DNA of 64,000 nt, taken from the NCBI GenBank assembly GCA_023974075.1, contig JAMFTG010000145.1:40001-104000 (forward strand), read 5' to 3'. Below the pieces are notes generated by a model, which saw only the letters and a list, made by a program, of their open reading frames with translations, did no database searches and was not told where the DNA came from. The position numbers and the translations under genes were made by a program. Source of the stretch: Chaenocephalus aceratus (taxonomy: Eukaryota; Chordata; Actinopteri; Perciformes; Channichthyidae). Positions 1 to 11,345 of this stretch are shown here, piece by piece. How positions within the stretch are numbered: the stretch's first letter is position 1; each line of letters starts with the position of its first letter.

Positions 1-487
1 ACTAGTGTTGTCAGCCATTATTCGTCATACCCGGCTTCATTTAGAGCGTTTTTGGCGCCTGATGCACCGGAGCACTTGTCAACACTTCTCTCTTTAATTC
101 CAACATGCACACTTGGAGAGACACGTTTCTTACATTTGATAGAGCGGTAACACATCGTAGTGTAATCAGGGAGGCTATAACTCAAGTCTTATTGGAAATA
201 GTATCAAAAGATATCATGAAAACATCTTATTACAGGTATTTTCCAACCACCCAGCATCCGTTCTGAATGCGACGAATAACTTAAAATGTCCTCCAATTAA
301 AAACTTCATCTATGACTGAATGATCCAAACGAAGGCCAATTACGACACCTTATTTATCCCCATTAAGGCCGACCATTGTTCTGCTGCTTTCAAAGTCTGT
401 GGTTACAATCAGGGTGTCTATTGTCATTGCGTGGCACATGCAGGGCGACTAATTACACAGTCCTATGATTCATTAGCAGACTAGTGG
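1..487. other. Unique non-coding island
   Basis: No gene, repeat or low-complexity sequence is visible here. The stretch from about 330 to 480 is balanced in composition. It packs SOX-like words (CATTGTTC, CTATTGTC, TACAATC), a TCF-like CTTTCAAAG and a RUNX-like TGTGGTTAC into about 70 bases. That resembles a vertebrate conserved non-coding element, but conservation is an inference. Confidence 0.35.
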
Positions 488-1270
488 GTTGAAACCTGAG
501 AGAAGACGTGGTAACCTCAGTCGGACAAATGCGCGAAATAACAGCCCAAAAATCGTACACCAAAAAGTATACAGTTGGAGTTTAAATCGTTTCAGATGAC
601 ATGTTATCCTGCAGGATGTACGGGTATAATTTCAGGTGGACTATGTATGAACGGCCCCGATATGCTGCCACTTTTCATCAGAGAAGAAGAAGACAGCACA
701 GAGCACAAGAGGGAGGTCAAAGTATGCCTGAAGTCAACTACCAATATAAAAATGAAATATTTAGCTTTAAATACCAGAAAGCGCCAGCACCTGCACAGGT
801 TCAATCATAAAAGTAGGCCTTGTGTTCTTTGGTCACAGCAGGAAGTGTTATATTTAATATGAACGGGAAGTCAAAACATCATGAGGGGAGTTATTGCTGT
901 TTCAACAACATCTAAACATTTTATATTTCAACCTGAGAGACAACCTCTGTTGGACAAATTCTTAAAGAAGAACCTACACAAAAAAGTCTAAATCCTTTAA
1001 GATCAAATGTTAATCTGCAGGATGTACGGGTATAATTTAAGTTGGACTGTGTATGTAGGAAAGGCCCCTCGCCACATTTCATCAGAGAAGAAGACCGTAA
1101 GGTAACAGTCGTGTGATCAGCTGTCAAATCCAAATATAAAACTGAATTATTTAGCTTCAAATACCAAAACAACCGGCACCTGCACAGGTTAAAACATAAG
1201 AGAAAGCCGTATGTTCTTTGGTCACAGCAGGAAGTGTTATATTTGAAATTAAACGGAAGTCAAAACAACT
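488..1270. repeat. Two-copy diverged direct duplication (about 390 bp unit)
   Basis: Copy 1 (488-880) and copy 2 (926-1270) share the same order of blocks: CCTGAGAGA...GGACAAAT, then GCAGGATGTACGGGTATAAT, then TTTCATCAGAGAAGAAGA, then TTCTTTGGTCACAGCAGGAA. They differ by many substitutions and small indels, so the duplication is old. Short open frames in copy 1 are not conserved in copy 2, which argues against coding. Confidence 0.75.
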
Positions 1271-2028
1271 CGGTCAGACAGCCTGAACAGCCAACAATTC
1301 TTCCAACCTGAAGTTTTTCTGAGAGGGACGCATAAAAAAATGATAAGACGGTGCAAACTTCAACAATAAAGATTGGGGACATTGTTTGTTTTCCTGTTTC
1401 TTTGAAAGGTGCACTGCGGGGGCTTTTGTTTCTGTGAAGCTGCACCATCGAGGTCAGTCAGTCGGAGAGGAGGAAGACGCAGCCATGCAATATTGCCATG
1501 GCCCACTTTTCACCTGAAACGACGAGCAAGGAGCGATGCAACACAGATAACCTGCGATTGTTTATTCTCTCTTAAGAAATGTCAATCTGTTCGCTCTCAG
1601 GTGTGCTGCTCTTCCTCTTGTTTTTGTTGTTTTCTCCCCCCTACTCTCCCCGTTTTCCCTTGTCGATTGCAGCGAGATCAAAGCGACGCCGCTGGAAGAA
1701 TCTGAATATTTCAGGTGTGGAGAGCGGGCTGCGTTTCTCACCACCTGTGAGGCGCTGAGAGAGGGTCCCTCCTCTCGCTCAGACGCAGTTATCGGGGCCC
1801 CTGGGGCCGGGCGACATAAACCGGGGCCACCTGTCTGAGAGAGGGAGCGCTCCTTTACCCTCCTTCTCTCCGTCGCGCTTTCATTTTACAGCATTTGAAC
1901 CAAAAATAAATGGATCTAAATAGAGCGGTGAGAGTGGGAATAAAAACCCGAGTCGACAACAAGAAGCGGCGAGGAGCTTTGAGCGCCGTCACAAAGGCTT
2001 CGAGATCTGGCAGAAGACTTCTGTCGCC
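1271..2028. other. Unique non-coding, partly GC-rich
   Basis: No supported gene. Positions 1480-1570 are complex sequence of the kind seen in conserved non-coding elements. Positions 1740-1830 are GC-rich with several CpGs, followed by pyrimidine-rich DNA. No promoter or splice structure could be tied to an open frame. Confidence 0.3.
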
Positions 2029-2763
2029 AAAGAATGGGAGCAGGAACTTGAAAGGGCAGTTTATACATGAATCACTTTATCATTTGCACTTTTCTGAAGC
2101 AGAAGGTGTCTCTCATATGAAATGATGAGCCTGGTCGAGAGGAGGGGTGTAACGATGTGCTTTGCTTTTAAAAAAGTGACAGTTCTGAGCAACAGTTTTC
2201 TTGTTGTTCTAGTATAACCCTGTATTACCGTCAGGGCTTGATACAAATGTCATCTGATGAAACAGGATTATTCTACATTGTGAACAAATCTGTGTTGAGT
2301 TAGCCGTTAGCTGATAGCTGATAGCCATTAGCTGATAGCCATTAGCTGTTAGCTGATAGCTGATAGCTATTGGATGTTGCAGACGACTTCTCTCGCTGCA
2401 GAATGGGAGCAGAAACTTGAAAGGGCAGTTCATACATGAATAATTGTACCATTTGCACTTTAGTATAGGGTGGCTCTCATATAATAAATAATGAACCTGG
2501 TCAAGAGTAAGGAAGCCATAATGTACCATACCAAATGTACTAAACGAGAGCTAGCTCATGTTAGCTGTTGGCTGCTAGCTGCTGGCTATGGTGCGATGTT
2601 CTCGTTTGCTAGTAGTATTAGTTTCTATGTTTGATTCTGAAAACATGACGGTGTCATTTTTGGCGTCACTTTCTGGATTTTTCCCCTTATATGGAATGTA
2701 TTATGCACAAAACATCTGGTGGAACGTTAGTAATAATAATAATAGCTAACTTAATAATAGTGC
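2029..2763. repeat. Local direct duplication with a GTTAGCTGATAGC minisatellite
   Basis: A block of about 125 bp at 2029-2155 recurs at 2396-2525; both hold GAATGGGAGCAG and GAAAGGGCAGTT. Between them (about 2297-2372) is a short tandem run of GTTAGCTGATAGC-like words. A looser GCTAGCTGCTGGCT run follows at about 2556-2590. The remainder to 2763 is plain AT-rich DNA. Confidence 0.7.
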
Positions 2764-3930
2764 TACTATACAACCCAGTCTCACGGCATTTCGTGTTATA
2801 GTCACAACATTTAATCTATTCGTGTCTATTTGTGTTCACCAACACGATTTCCCCCTTTTTTCGTGTCACACAGAACGATTTTAAAAGCAATGTATTTCTA
2901 TTGGTATGTTTCGTGCCTGCAGCACGTCTTTTTGTCCGTTCGGCTCTTGGAAGACCGGAAGCTGTGGGGTTCATAAAAACATGTTCTGACTCAATATCAA
3001 GCCACGATTATTGTTTTTATTTTAAATCGGATAATGTCAGACTTTTTTTGTCGTCTGTGAGGAAAAGAAATGGCTCAGAGCCTCAGGATACTGACATCTG
3101 TATTTTTTTTAATCTTTTCCTTCTAATTTGTTATTCTTTTCTAAATAACACACTGTTATTTACTCACCAATAACACACAATTATCCTTGTTTTTATTTAT
3201 TTGTTTGATTCCATAATCTCTGGCTTTTTTGGCGTCCGTCAGGAACTGAATTTCAAAATAAAAATAACCGGAAACAGACGTAGGCCTATAAGGGACATTT
3301 CGAGCATCATTGCGATACACAGTCACTGAACTGATTACCCAAGATCCTCAGCTATGGTTTAAGCTCGCTGATTGGATGTTTTAGCCGCAATGCATGTAGG
3401 GATATGGTGTTAATGCGATAAGAAATCCGAAAAACATTTCTGAGTTTAGGATGGCCGAAGACACTACACTACCCATAATCCCCAGCTATCGTTTAGGACT
3501 ACTGTCCCGTGATTAATCTTCAAGCTCTGGGATTGGATGTTGGAGTGGCAGTGCGCCAAGGTTACGCCGAGCAGCTGTTTGAAATGGAACGAAACCACGC
3601 CAGACTTTCCAAAACTGGAATCGAACGCCCCCCCAGAACTACACATGCTGGCTATGTAAAGTCCGACATTATACGATTTAAAAATAAAAACAATAATCGT
3701 GGCTTGATATTGAGTCAGAACATGTTTTTATGAACCCCACAGCTTCCGGTCTTCCACGACCCGAACGGACAAAAAGACGCAGGCACGAAACATACCAATA
3801 GAAATACATTGCTTTTAAAATCGTTCTGTGTGACACGAAAAAAAGGGGGAAATCCTGGTGAACACGAATCAATAGATTAAATGTCGTGACTATAACACGA
3901 AATACCGTGAGACTCGGTCGTACTATACAA
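2764..3930. mobile_element. Foldback DNA element with long inverted arms (Mutator-like candidate)
   Basis: The left arm (2774 to about 3052) is repeated in inverted orientation at about 3655-3920. Shared landmarks are the ends CAGTCTCACGG / CCGTGAGACT and the internal word CGGAAGCTGTGGGGTTCAT. The element is bounded by a 10-bp direct repeat, TACTATACAA, at 2764-2773 and 3921-3930. Arms of about 260 bp with 9-10 bp target duplications fit Mutator-like elements. The centre (3053-3654) has no transposase frame and contains a weak duplication (3335-3395 versus 3470-3555), so the copy is non-autonomous. The superfamily is inferred from end structure only. Confidence 0.7.
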
Positions 3931-4360
3931 GCTAATGCTGGCAGATGTAGTTAAATTGTGATATGATCATTGTTTGATTATTTCGAAGGACCTTCATTTA
4001 AAGAAAACTGTATGAAAACGGAAGTAAAGGAACATAAATGTTGAAGTACATAGAATATCCGTTTGTTCTTTTACCTCTCTATTGAATTCTGGATCGAGAA
4101 TTAGTATCGACTGCTGAATTTATTGGATCCCGACATCCCTAGTCAGAAGTATCAGCATTATTATCCTGTGCCGTAGTGTGGAGCAGGTCTATAGATGATG
4201 CACATTACATCATCAGGGCGGCCATTTCTGACCCTAAGCAAATAAAAAGTATCCCTGATGTCCTCTGCACGAGCCTTAACAGTTTGATGTAGCTGCTCTC
4301 CTTGGAAGGCTGTGTGCCTTGACATGTGTGCGTGTGTAAGCACTTGTGGCAAGCCTATCT
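3931..4360. other. Non-coding with a hAT-type terminus relic
   Basis: Mostly unique. Positions 4090-4141 end in GGATCCCGACATCCCTAG, the complement of a TAGGGATGTC-type hAT terminus like that of the full element at 5484-6810. No partner end was found nearby, so this is probably a solo fragment. Confidence 0.35.
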
Positions 4361-4384
4361 GTGTGTGTGTGTGTGTGTGTGTGT
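4361..4384. repeat. (GT)n microsatellite
   Basis: About 12 uninterrupted GT units within a wider GT-rich stretch (4324-4405). Confidence 0.9.
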
Positions 4385-5475
4385 TTGTTCGTGCATGTGT
4401 GTGCGCTACCAGTTCCCAGCCATGTCTCTCAAAAGGGCCGTAAAGTCTTTACAGCAAATTCCTTACATTCATCTGTGTCAGAGCACTCGGCACACATTAG
4501 GCGTTTACACGGGAGGAAACACAATCTATTTGATGCTACACTGCCCACACGTCCAGAGCCCTCCTCCCCACGCTGGAGATTCACAGTGTTTAACTCCCAT
4601 TTCATATTCCGAACAGGCAGGCAGACAGGCAGGCGAGAGCGGGGAATGGACTCCATCTTGCTGTAAATCAGCGTTTAAACACCCGGCTAAATGTAATCTG
4701 GAAAGAGTCAACAAGAGGCGCTCGCCGCTCAAGATATTTGTTTCTATTTATTCTGGAATGTGCAATTGATTTCCGTTGTATGATGTATGCAAACTGAAAA
4801 AGTCACACTTCATTTCTCCCTCCCTCCCTCCCTCCCCTCCCTCCCTCCCCGCCCGCCCGCCGCTTCCCATCTTTTAATATCTGCGGTGCTTATGAGAACA
4901 AGTGGAGGTTAATCTAGGAGCGGGCCGCATCCAGCCGGCTCTTCGTGAATGTCAGCGGGGAGATCCAGGCCTCTCTTATTACCACACTAAACCAACAAGG
5001 CTGACGGCTGCAAGACAGATGTTTGACTTGGAGGTGTCTTCACCCCCCCTCCATCTCCACTTCTCAACACCATCACGCTCCAACCTCTGCACAGAAAACC
5101 GTATGAATCAATCGATGTATCGCCATAAATCAGGCCCGGCTTTGATTGTATCAGCAAGTCACGCAATCGATCAATTAGTCAGGAGCTAGCGGCCCAATTT
5201 GCCTAAAGAAAGATGAATGCTGCCCCGCATCATCCATTCGGCTGTCCGTTTACCCATCAAACACGGCTGCTGTTGACTCCAAAGCCCTACGTGCATCCTT
5301 CTATCGATTTCTGCAGATTAAACTTGCAAAAGGAATCAAAGGACACTTAACTGACGGGGAATAATTGGGCTTTTTTTATTTGTAGTGAAGTGCTATCTGT
5401 GCTCTCCTTTGATCGTCAAATCATCAAGAACAACAGCAAGCGGCCGAACTCTTTTAAAGAATTCAGCATCCATGT
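4385..5475. other. Unique non-coding island with a pyrimidine run
   Basis: Open frames here are short and overlap on both strands, with no domain. A (CTCC)n/(CCCG)n pyrimidine run lies at 4816-4863. Positions 5090-5200 carry dense ATCGAT, TTGATTG and CAATTAG words, typical of Cut/Onecut, PBX and homeodomain sites, making this a candidate regulatory element. The 5210-5400 segment is also complex unique DNA. Confidence 0.35.
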
Positions 5476-6818
5476 CTTATACCTAGGGATGTCCCGATCA
5501 CCTTGTTTTGCTCCCGATCCGATTCCGATCATTTGATTTGACAATCTGCCGAAACCGATCTTTATGCAATGCATTAAGAGAAAACAAGGTAACAGATAAC
5601 GGCTGGTCATCCAACGCGATGAATTCAGCTATCTGGGCTGTTATTCTCTGTTCTGGGGCCGTTTCTCTTTCCTTTGAAAGCCTCTGAAAGCGTCGGTTGT
5701 TTCAGTGCCGTTACCCGAGTGGCCGCTGTGTACTCGTCGTGTTGTTGTTGGTGTTTGTTTCTCAGGTGGCGTATTCTGTCACACACAGTGACGTCACGAG
5801 CTACCCACAATGCAACACGCGCCATATATATATATATATAAATACGCCATTTTCCTGGAGGTGCAAATATAAACAGCTAGCTAACGTAGCCAGGCAGAGC
5901 GCACTAGGTTTTTTTTTCTGAATTAACGACCGAAAAAATCGCTGCATGTCTTCGGATTACATCTCTGGACTTCAGGGGTGTGCTTTAGGTCGTTACCAGC
6001 GTGAACTAGAGCTGTGTGGGTTGTCGGATTGCCCTTACAGACTGCCTGCAGATGTATGGAAAAACGACAGTGGCCTTCGTCGATTTTGGCTGCATCTACG
6101 TCTAATTTCTGGAAACACCAGGTGAATACCCCACTTGTCACACTACTATTATCATGCCATTGCATATATGTGGTGTTTTAGAGTTGACTAGATATTGATT
6201 AAGGCAATAGACTATGATATTCAGTACAGGAAGCTTAGCAACACCTAGACGGTGTACGGCTGCTGCACCTCGCGTAAAACGGCGGATACCGGAAGTACGG
6301 TGTCGCGCTCGGCCCAATACCCGTATGTGTGTGTGAAACAATTAGATTGGTCGTGTTGAACGTAGCTCTGTTCTTTCCACCACGCGGAACCTCCGCCTTG
6401 AGAACATTGCATCTGGCTGTTACACTGCCTTCGCTTTCAATTTTATAATACTTCCAAACTCCTGACATTTTCTCTGTCTCGACTCCCGAGTCACCAGCTG
6501 AACGTAGCCTCTCGTTAGCTTGCTGCTACTATTAGACACTGCGCCACTCTGTTGCCAGATTTCAGAGGAATAAGCAACCAGGTCTGAAAACAAGCCCAAA
6601 AGAAGCAACACATACATGATGTTGTGTCATTTCAAACCAAAACTAAGGCCTCAGGATGACTTTAAGACGTGAACATGGTCATTTTTGTTTTGAAACATTA
6701 AATAAAAAAAATATATATATATATTTTATAAAAAAAAAATCCCGATCCCCGATTTTTTTCTCCCGATTCCGATCTTTTGAAAATCACGTGATCGGATCGG
6801 GACATCTCTACTTATACT
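5476..6818. mobile_element. Non-autonomous hAT element, 1.33 kb
   Basis: The termini are inverted: TAGGGATGTCCCGATCA at 5484 and GATCGGGACATCTCTA ending at 6810. The 8-bp flanks CTTATACC (5476-5483) and CTTATACT (6811-6818) match at seven of eight bases, as expected for a hAT target duplication. Repeated CCGATC words near both ends fit subterminal transposase sites. No transposase frame remains inside; an (AT)n run occurs at 5825-5840. Confidence 0.8.
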
Positions 6819-7635
6819 AAATACTAAAAAACCACTGTAAATAATACTGTCAGGGAATCATTTCAAGGCCCATAACTTTGACCCAGTTTATCCGTTCTGT
6901 GCTGACTGAACACACGCACCTGCAACCTTGGCTGCTGTGCTCTCAGTGTTGTGTCTCCTGCTCCTGCCTGTTGGCGTCAGCTGATAGAGGTGTTATGATT
7001 ATATCTTGTTATGCACAATGTTTGATTCTTCTCTCAGAACTAGCTAAACACACGGGTCCGGGTAGAGTTCTTCAGAGTTGATTGTGGCATGTCAACCGTG
7101 TGGTCAGATCGTGGCCCGTGACATTCTCCGGCTGAAGCTCCAAATAAACCGTCAGTGTTTGCCATCAAAGCTCCAGCTCTCCATCGTGTCTCTCTTTGAG
7201 TCCTGACTCCAACTGCTTCAGAAGTTCCCCCCACATCATTCTTACTTTAAGTTTCCATGCTTATATGAATATTTTTGTATTAGACATTCTTTTAACTTCT
7301 TATTTTTATATTATTATTATTTATTTCAACATTAGAGCTTTTACTTTTATGCTTATACAAATATTTGTAATTTATTATTTTTATTTGACATTTTAACTTC
7401 TAATGTTTATATAAGATTTGTATTTTATTCAATATTTTTATTTCACATATTATCTTTTATTGGACTTTAAATTAAAATGATTATGTTTATATAGATGTTT
7501 TTATTTGTCTGCATTTCCATCGGACATTTTAAGTATTTAAAATGTTAATTATTTTATTTCTTATAATTAAAGAAATATATATATGTCTTGCACATTCTGA
7601 CATAAACTTCTTATATTATATTTTAAAACATGCAT
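6819..7635. other. AT-rich non-coding DNA
   Basis: Positions 6860-7190 are unique. From about 7250 the sequence is strongly AT-rich with loosely repeated 'ATATTTTTATTTGACATTTTAA'-like phrases and no credible coding frame. A related AT-rich stretch continues on the far side of the next element (8300-8460), suggesting that element inserted into it. Confidence 0.4.
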
Positions 7636-8299
7636 TTAAAGGTCTCCTATCATGCTATTTAGATATATACAAATATATTAAAAACATGTCTATGAAGTGT
7701 TTTGCTCAAAATACCAAACAGATCATTCTAGCCACGCCTCATATCCCTCTATTCCACTTCCTGTTTCTAAAGTGCTGATTTGGGGAATAAAGCTTTAAAG
7801 AGGAGGGGTCTGAGCTCATGCGGGACCCGGCAGCTACCGTCTAAACTAAATGCTGCCATGATGAAACGCCATATCATGGATCATCAAGGATCTGAAACAG
7901 TCTGGAGCTCAAAGGCTTTCTCTCTTGCCGGTTACACCACAAGGTGAGTTCCTTTCTACTTCCTGCTTCTTCACACACATGCTCTCCAGCACAGGTTAGC
8001 TCTGAGTGTTAGCGATGCTAATGTAAACACCGACCATATTACGTCCAAAACAGTCGAGCATTGTTTCTGATAGCAACGTTTCTGATTGGGCCGTGGGTCC
8101 ACATTTCAGATGTTACGTCATATCGGACGCAAATCTGGATCAGCTCCGTTGTTCCCCGTTTTTTAGAGATTTGGGTACGGAGGAAGAAGAGAGAGGGTTT
8201 TGTTTTCTGACGCTGCGTGAGTTCCCGACACACCGGGGACACATATTGATGTATAAAAGATATTAAAAAGTGCATTTTGCATGCTAGGGTCCCCTTTAA
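7636..8299. mobile_element. TTAA-flanked non-autonomous DNA element (piggyBac-like)
   Basis: The element lies between TTAA at 7636-7639 and TTAA at 8296-8299. Inverted ends are AGGTCTCCTATCATGC on the left and GCATGCTAGGGTCCCCT on the right. A second copy starts at 49796 with the same internal sequence, for example GTCTATGAAGTGTTTTGCTC and GCGGGACCCGGCAGCTACCG. It has no transposase frame. TTAA target sites are characteristic of piggyBac; the assignment is otherwise inferred. Confidence 0.7.
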
Positions 8300-8810
8300 T
8301 ATATTATTGGACATTTTAGTGCTTACATTTTTGTAAATATTTGTATTTTATTTAATATTGCATCGCACTTTCTGACTTTAACCTGCTATGTTTATAAAAT
8401 AAATGTATTCAATTTTTGTACATATTATTTTAATTTCATTTAAAATCGAACTGTCATGAACCCAATTTCTATTTAATACAATGTTTCATTCTGATGTGGT
8501 CGAATGAATCAGCCGCAGCAGCTACAGAGGAAAACGCTTCAAAGTGACTCTGAGAAAAACGGCGCAGAAGTTAAAACCATGGATTATTTTCCGCCAGGTT
8601 CATACGGCACGCCTTTAGGGGAGCCCGTGGTTACGGAGAGAGGCAGCAGCTGGATGAACCACACTGTGGGAAACATATGTAGAATGACATATTTGTTTCA
8701 TATTTTTATCCCAACTGTGAATTCCAATCCTCGTTGTGACACCCAGTTCTTCGGTCCACTGCCTCCCATCTGCAGCTCGGTGTCCACCACGTCTCCGAGG
8801 AACCGGGCTG
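8300..8810. other. Non-coding, AT-rich then mixed
   Basis: AT-rich to about 8460, then unique sequence. A 176-codon open frame starts at 8504, but it runs into the LINE-tail sequence that follows, shows no domain and has no splice or promoter context, so I do not call it a gene. Confidence 0.35.
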
Positions 8811-9076
8811 AGAAACTTCGGGGAACGACAAAAAAAAAAACGACAGGAGCAAGTAGAGCACGACAGAGTGGGAACAGCGAGGACCCCCAGCTTCCCCAGG
8901 GAGGACGTCTGGGTGGGATTAGAGCCCCTCTTGATTTGTATTATTCCACTATTTTAACTATTTTATCTGTTTTATTGCGTTGCAGCGTTGGAGGAGCCTG
9001 TGATCTGATTTTCATCGACATATCTACACTGTAGCTATGTACACATGACAATAAAAGCCTTGCATCCTTGAATCCC
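8811..9076 (+). repeat. LINE 3' tail relic
   Basis: The segment ends in ACATGACAATAAAAGCCTTG, a polyadenylation-signal-like 3' end of the kind found on teleost non-LTR elements. It is preceded by about 200 bp of matching 3'-untranslated character. No reverse transcriptase remains. Family assignment (L2-like) is tentative. Confidence 0.4.
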
Positions 9077-9538
9077 ACTAGACCTGGTTCTGCTTCCCCT
9101 CCTCAGACCCCGCCGCGTTTACATCCCCTCAGATATCACAGTTCTGCCCAATCTCCCCCAGCTCCAGCATGTAATTAGAGATAAAGACAGAGGGCTCACA
9201 TACTCAACCTCAATTCTCACGGCTTCACACACCATCGCCCGCCCATAACCCTCCAGAGGACCCCCCCCCCCTTCATACTGACACTACACCTATAGCTTAA
9301 AAACCCATCATCTACCAAACAACTGTTCCACTGACTAAACAGATACCACAGTACACGTTACGGCACATGCTCATGATTGATTGGCTTTCAAATGTCCTGA
9401 AGCACTTGTGCGTAGAAGTACATTTACAACTACTGTATATACTCGAAGTACAGTGTATGATGAGGAGAAAACAAAGCAATAATAGATTTTAACTGGTCGA
9501 AGGCAAGCACAGCCGAAAGTATATTGGTGTATATACTG
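9077..9538. other. Unique non-coding DNA
   Basis: No gene seen. A C-homopolymer run lies near 9261-9271. Confidence 0.35.
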
Positions 9539-10820
9539 TACACTCTAAAAAGTCATTCAGGCGACCTTTCACCTAAATATTTTAAGTTGCAAACATTAAT
9601 TTATAAGTTGTGTTGACGTAATAATGTTGGCAATTCAATCTTTGACCAAAACTAGCAGCCTTTGAACTGTGAATAGTTCTGTGAGAGCATACAAAATAGT
9701 AGAGGCTGCTGTGAGAGTAAAACTTCTTTGGTTACTATTGTGATATCGCTTTTTTATTCAAAATGAATCTCGTGAAGCAGATCAAGGATGCTTCTTGAGG
9801 TAGGATCCTTATTCAGAGTTGTCATTGAAATGCGAGTTGTTGGCAGTCACCCATTCAGAATATATTCGTTTAGGTCATTTCTCTGTTTTTTCCTTTTTCA
9901 AAAATAGCACAATGCAATTGAAGTAGCCATGCTGAACGTTGCTAAGGTATTATTGATTGGGGTTTGGCCAAAAGTGCAATATGCTTCAACGTGTAGCTGA
10001 CAGAGCAGTGCTTTTGTCCTGTGTCACTGTGCCCGTGGATTTTATTTTATTTCAAGATGTTTAATTACGTCGCTAAACTCCTTGAAAAGGTCCTCTTTCT
10101 TTTCTCCGAGGTACACGACAAGGCAGTGGATGGCTAGTTATCTGCGTGCTTCATTTGTATTGTGCTATTTTTGAAAAAGGAAAGAAAGAGAAATGACCTA
10201 AATGAATATATTCTGAATGGGTGACTGCCAACAACTTGCATTTCAATGACAACTCTGAATAAGGATCCTACCTCAAGAAGCATGTCCTTGATCTGCTTCA
10301 CGAGATTCATTTTGAATAAAAAGCGATATCACAATAGTAACCAAAGTATTTGTACTCTCACAGCAGCCTCTACTACTTTGTATGCTCTCACAGAACTATT
10401 CACAGTGCAAAGGCTGCTTTAACTACAAGGCTATCTGTATTTGAAAGACAAAAGATGACACTCACCTTGAAATGTCCTTTGTATTTCTATTTGTCTTAAC
10501 TGTGGGAACTTGTCCAGGCATGTTAAGTGGGAATGGACTTGAAACCCTTAACTCAAGGTGTAGAACAATTAAGTTATCAAGCCAATAGCATTACTTACTA
10601 CAACTTGAATTTAGTTTTAAGTCAATTAACGCAGAAATCAGAGTTCAAATTAGACACAATATTAAGTTTGATGTAATTGCCAACATTATTACGTCCACAC
10701 AACTTTATAAATTAATGTTTGCAACTTAAATGTTTATCTAAATCAATTAACTCACATCTTGCAACCATGCATTTAATTAAGTGGAGGTGAACAGTCGCCT
10801 GAATGACCTTTTAGAGTGTA
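9539..10820. mobile_element. Large foldback element with TA flanks
   Basis: The outer ends are perfect inverses, CACTCTAAAA at 9541 and TTTTAGAGTG ending at 10818, each bordered by TA. The left arm (9541-9935) pairs with two right-arm blocks: 10668-10818 for the outer part, and 10148-10440 for the inner part, which includes the shared AAGCGATATCACAATAGTAA. About 230 bp (10440-10668) is present only on the right side, so one arm has gained or lost DNA. The loop is about 9936-10147. No transposase frame is present. TA flanks suggest a Tc1/mariner or ISL2EU-type mover, not resolved. Confidence 0.7.
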
Positions 10821-10955
10821 GTAGAAAGTAAAGTACCAGACTTTGCACTATTTTGACAGGCTTGTACATTACTTGATTATTGTATTCTACTTTATACTTC
10901 TACTTACAACACTTACAGCAATCCGTTTTTTCCCATTACATTAATTTAAAGAGGC
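10821..10955. repeat. AGAAGTACT-type interspersed repeat fragment
   Basis: Contains ACTTTATACTTCTACTTAC-like phrases that recur in the other fragments of this family at 13-14, 22, 33-35 and 51-52 kb. Confidence 0.4.
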
Positions 10956-11345
10956 CCTATTGAGATGTGTGTGCATGGGTTCCCCTCCTGCAGTGTGCTC
11001 TCTAGGTTTTAGTGCATGTAAATGGTCTGCAAAGGCTAAAATCCCTGTGTTCCCTCCAGAGTCCCCCCCCCTGCCTGAAACGCCTCAATTAGACTCCTTT
11101 GTTTACTTTCCGAACACAGTGACATCACTATGTAACACTCGTGCACAAACGGCACTTCTCCGTATCGACGTGTGAGGAGTGTCGACAGGAGAGGTTTATT
11201 TCCCCCAATGTTGGACTCCTTTTGTTTTACATCCATGACATGGTGACATCACTGTGTAACACTCGCGCTCCTATTGGCTAGCGCTCCAACAAATTGTGGG
11301 CGGGACATCGTTACATATGAAAACACATGATTGGCTGATGTGATG
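10956..11345. repeat. TTTAAAGAGG-type interspersed element, copy 1
   Basis: Starts at TTAAAGAGGCCCTATTGAG (10956). It contains the family landmarks TAGACTCCTTTGTTTAC, GTGACATCACTATGTAACAC and, near the end, GGCTAGCGCTCCAACAAATT and GGGCGGGACATC. Fragments of the same family occur at about 22.05-22.22, 25.42-25.84, 26.32-26.73 and 60.36-60.49 kb. The TTAA start suggests a piggyBac-type non-autonomous element. Confidence 0.5.

Noticed and set aside
8504..9034. 176-residue open frame as a gene
   Set aside because: It runs across a boundary into LINE 3'-tail sequence, has no domain and no gene context.
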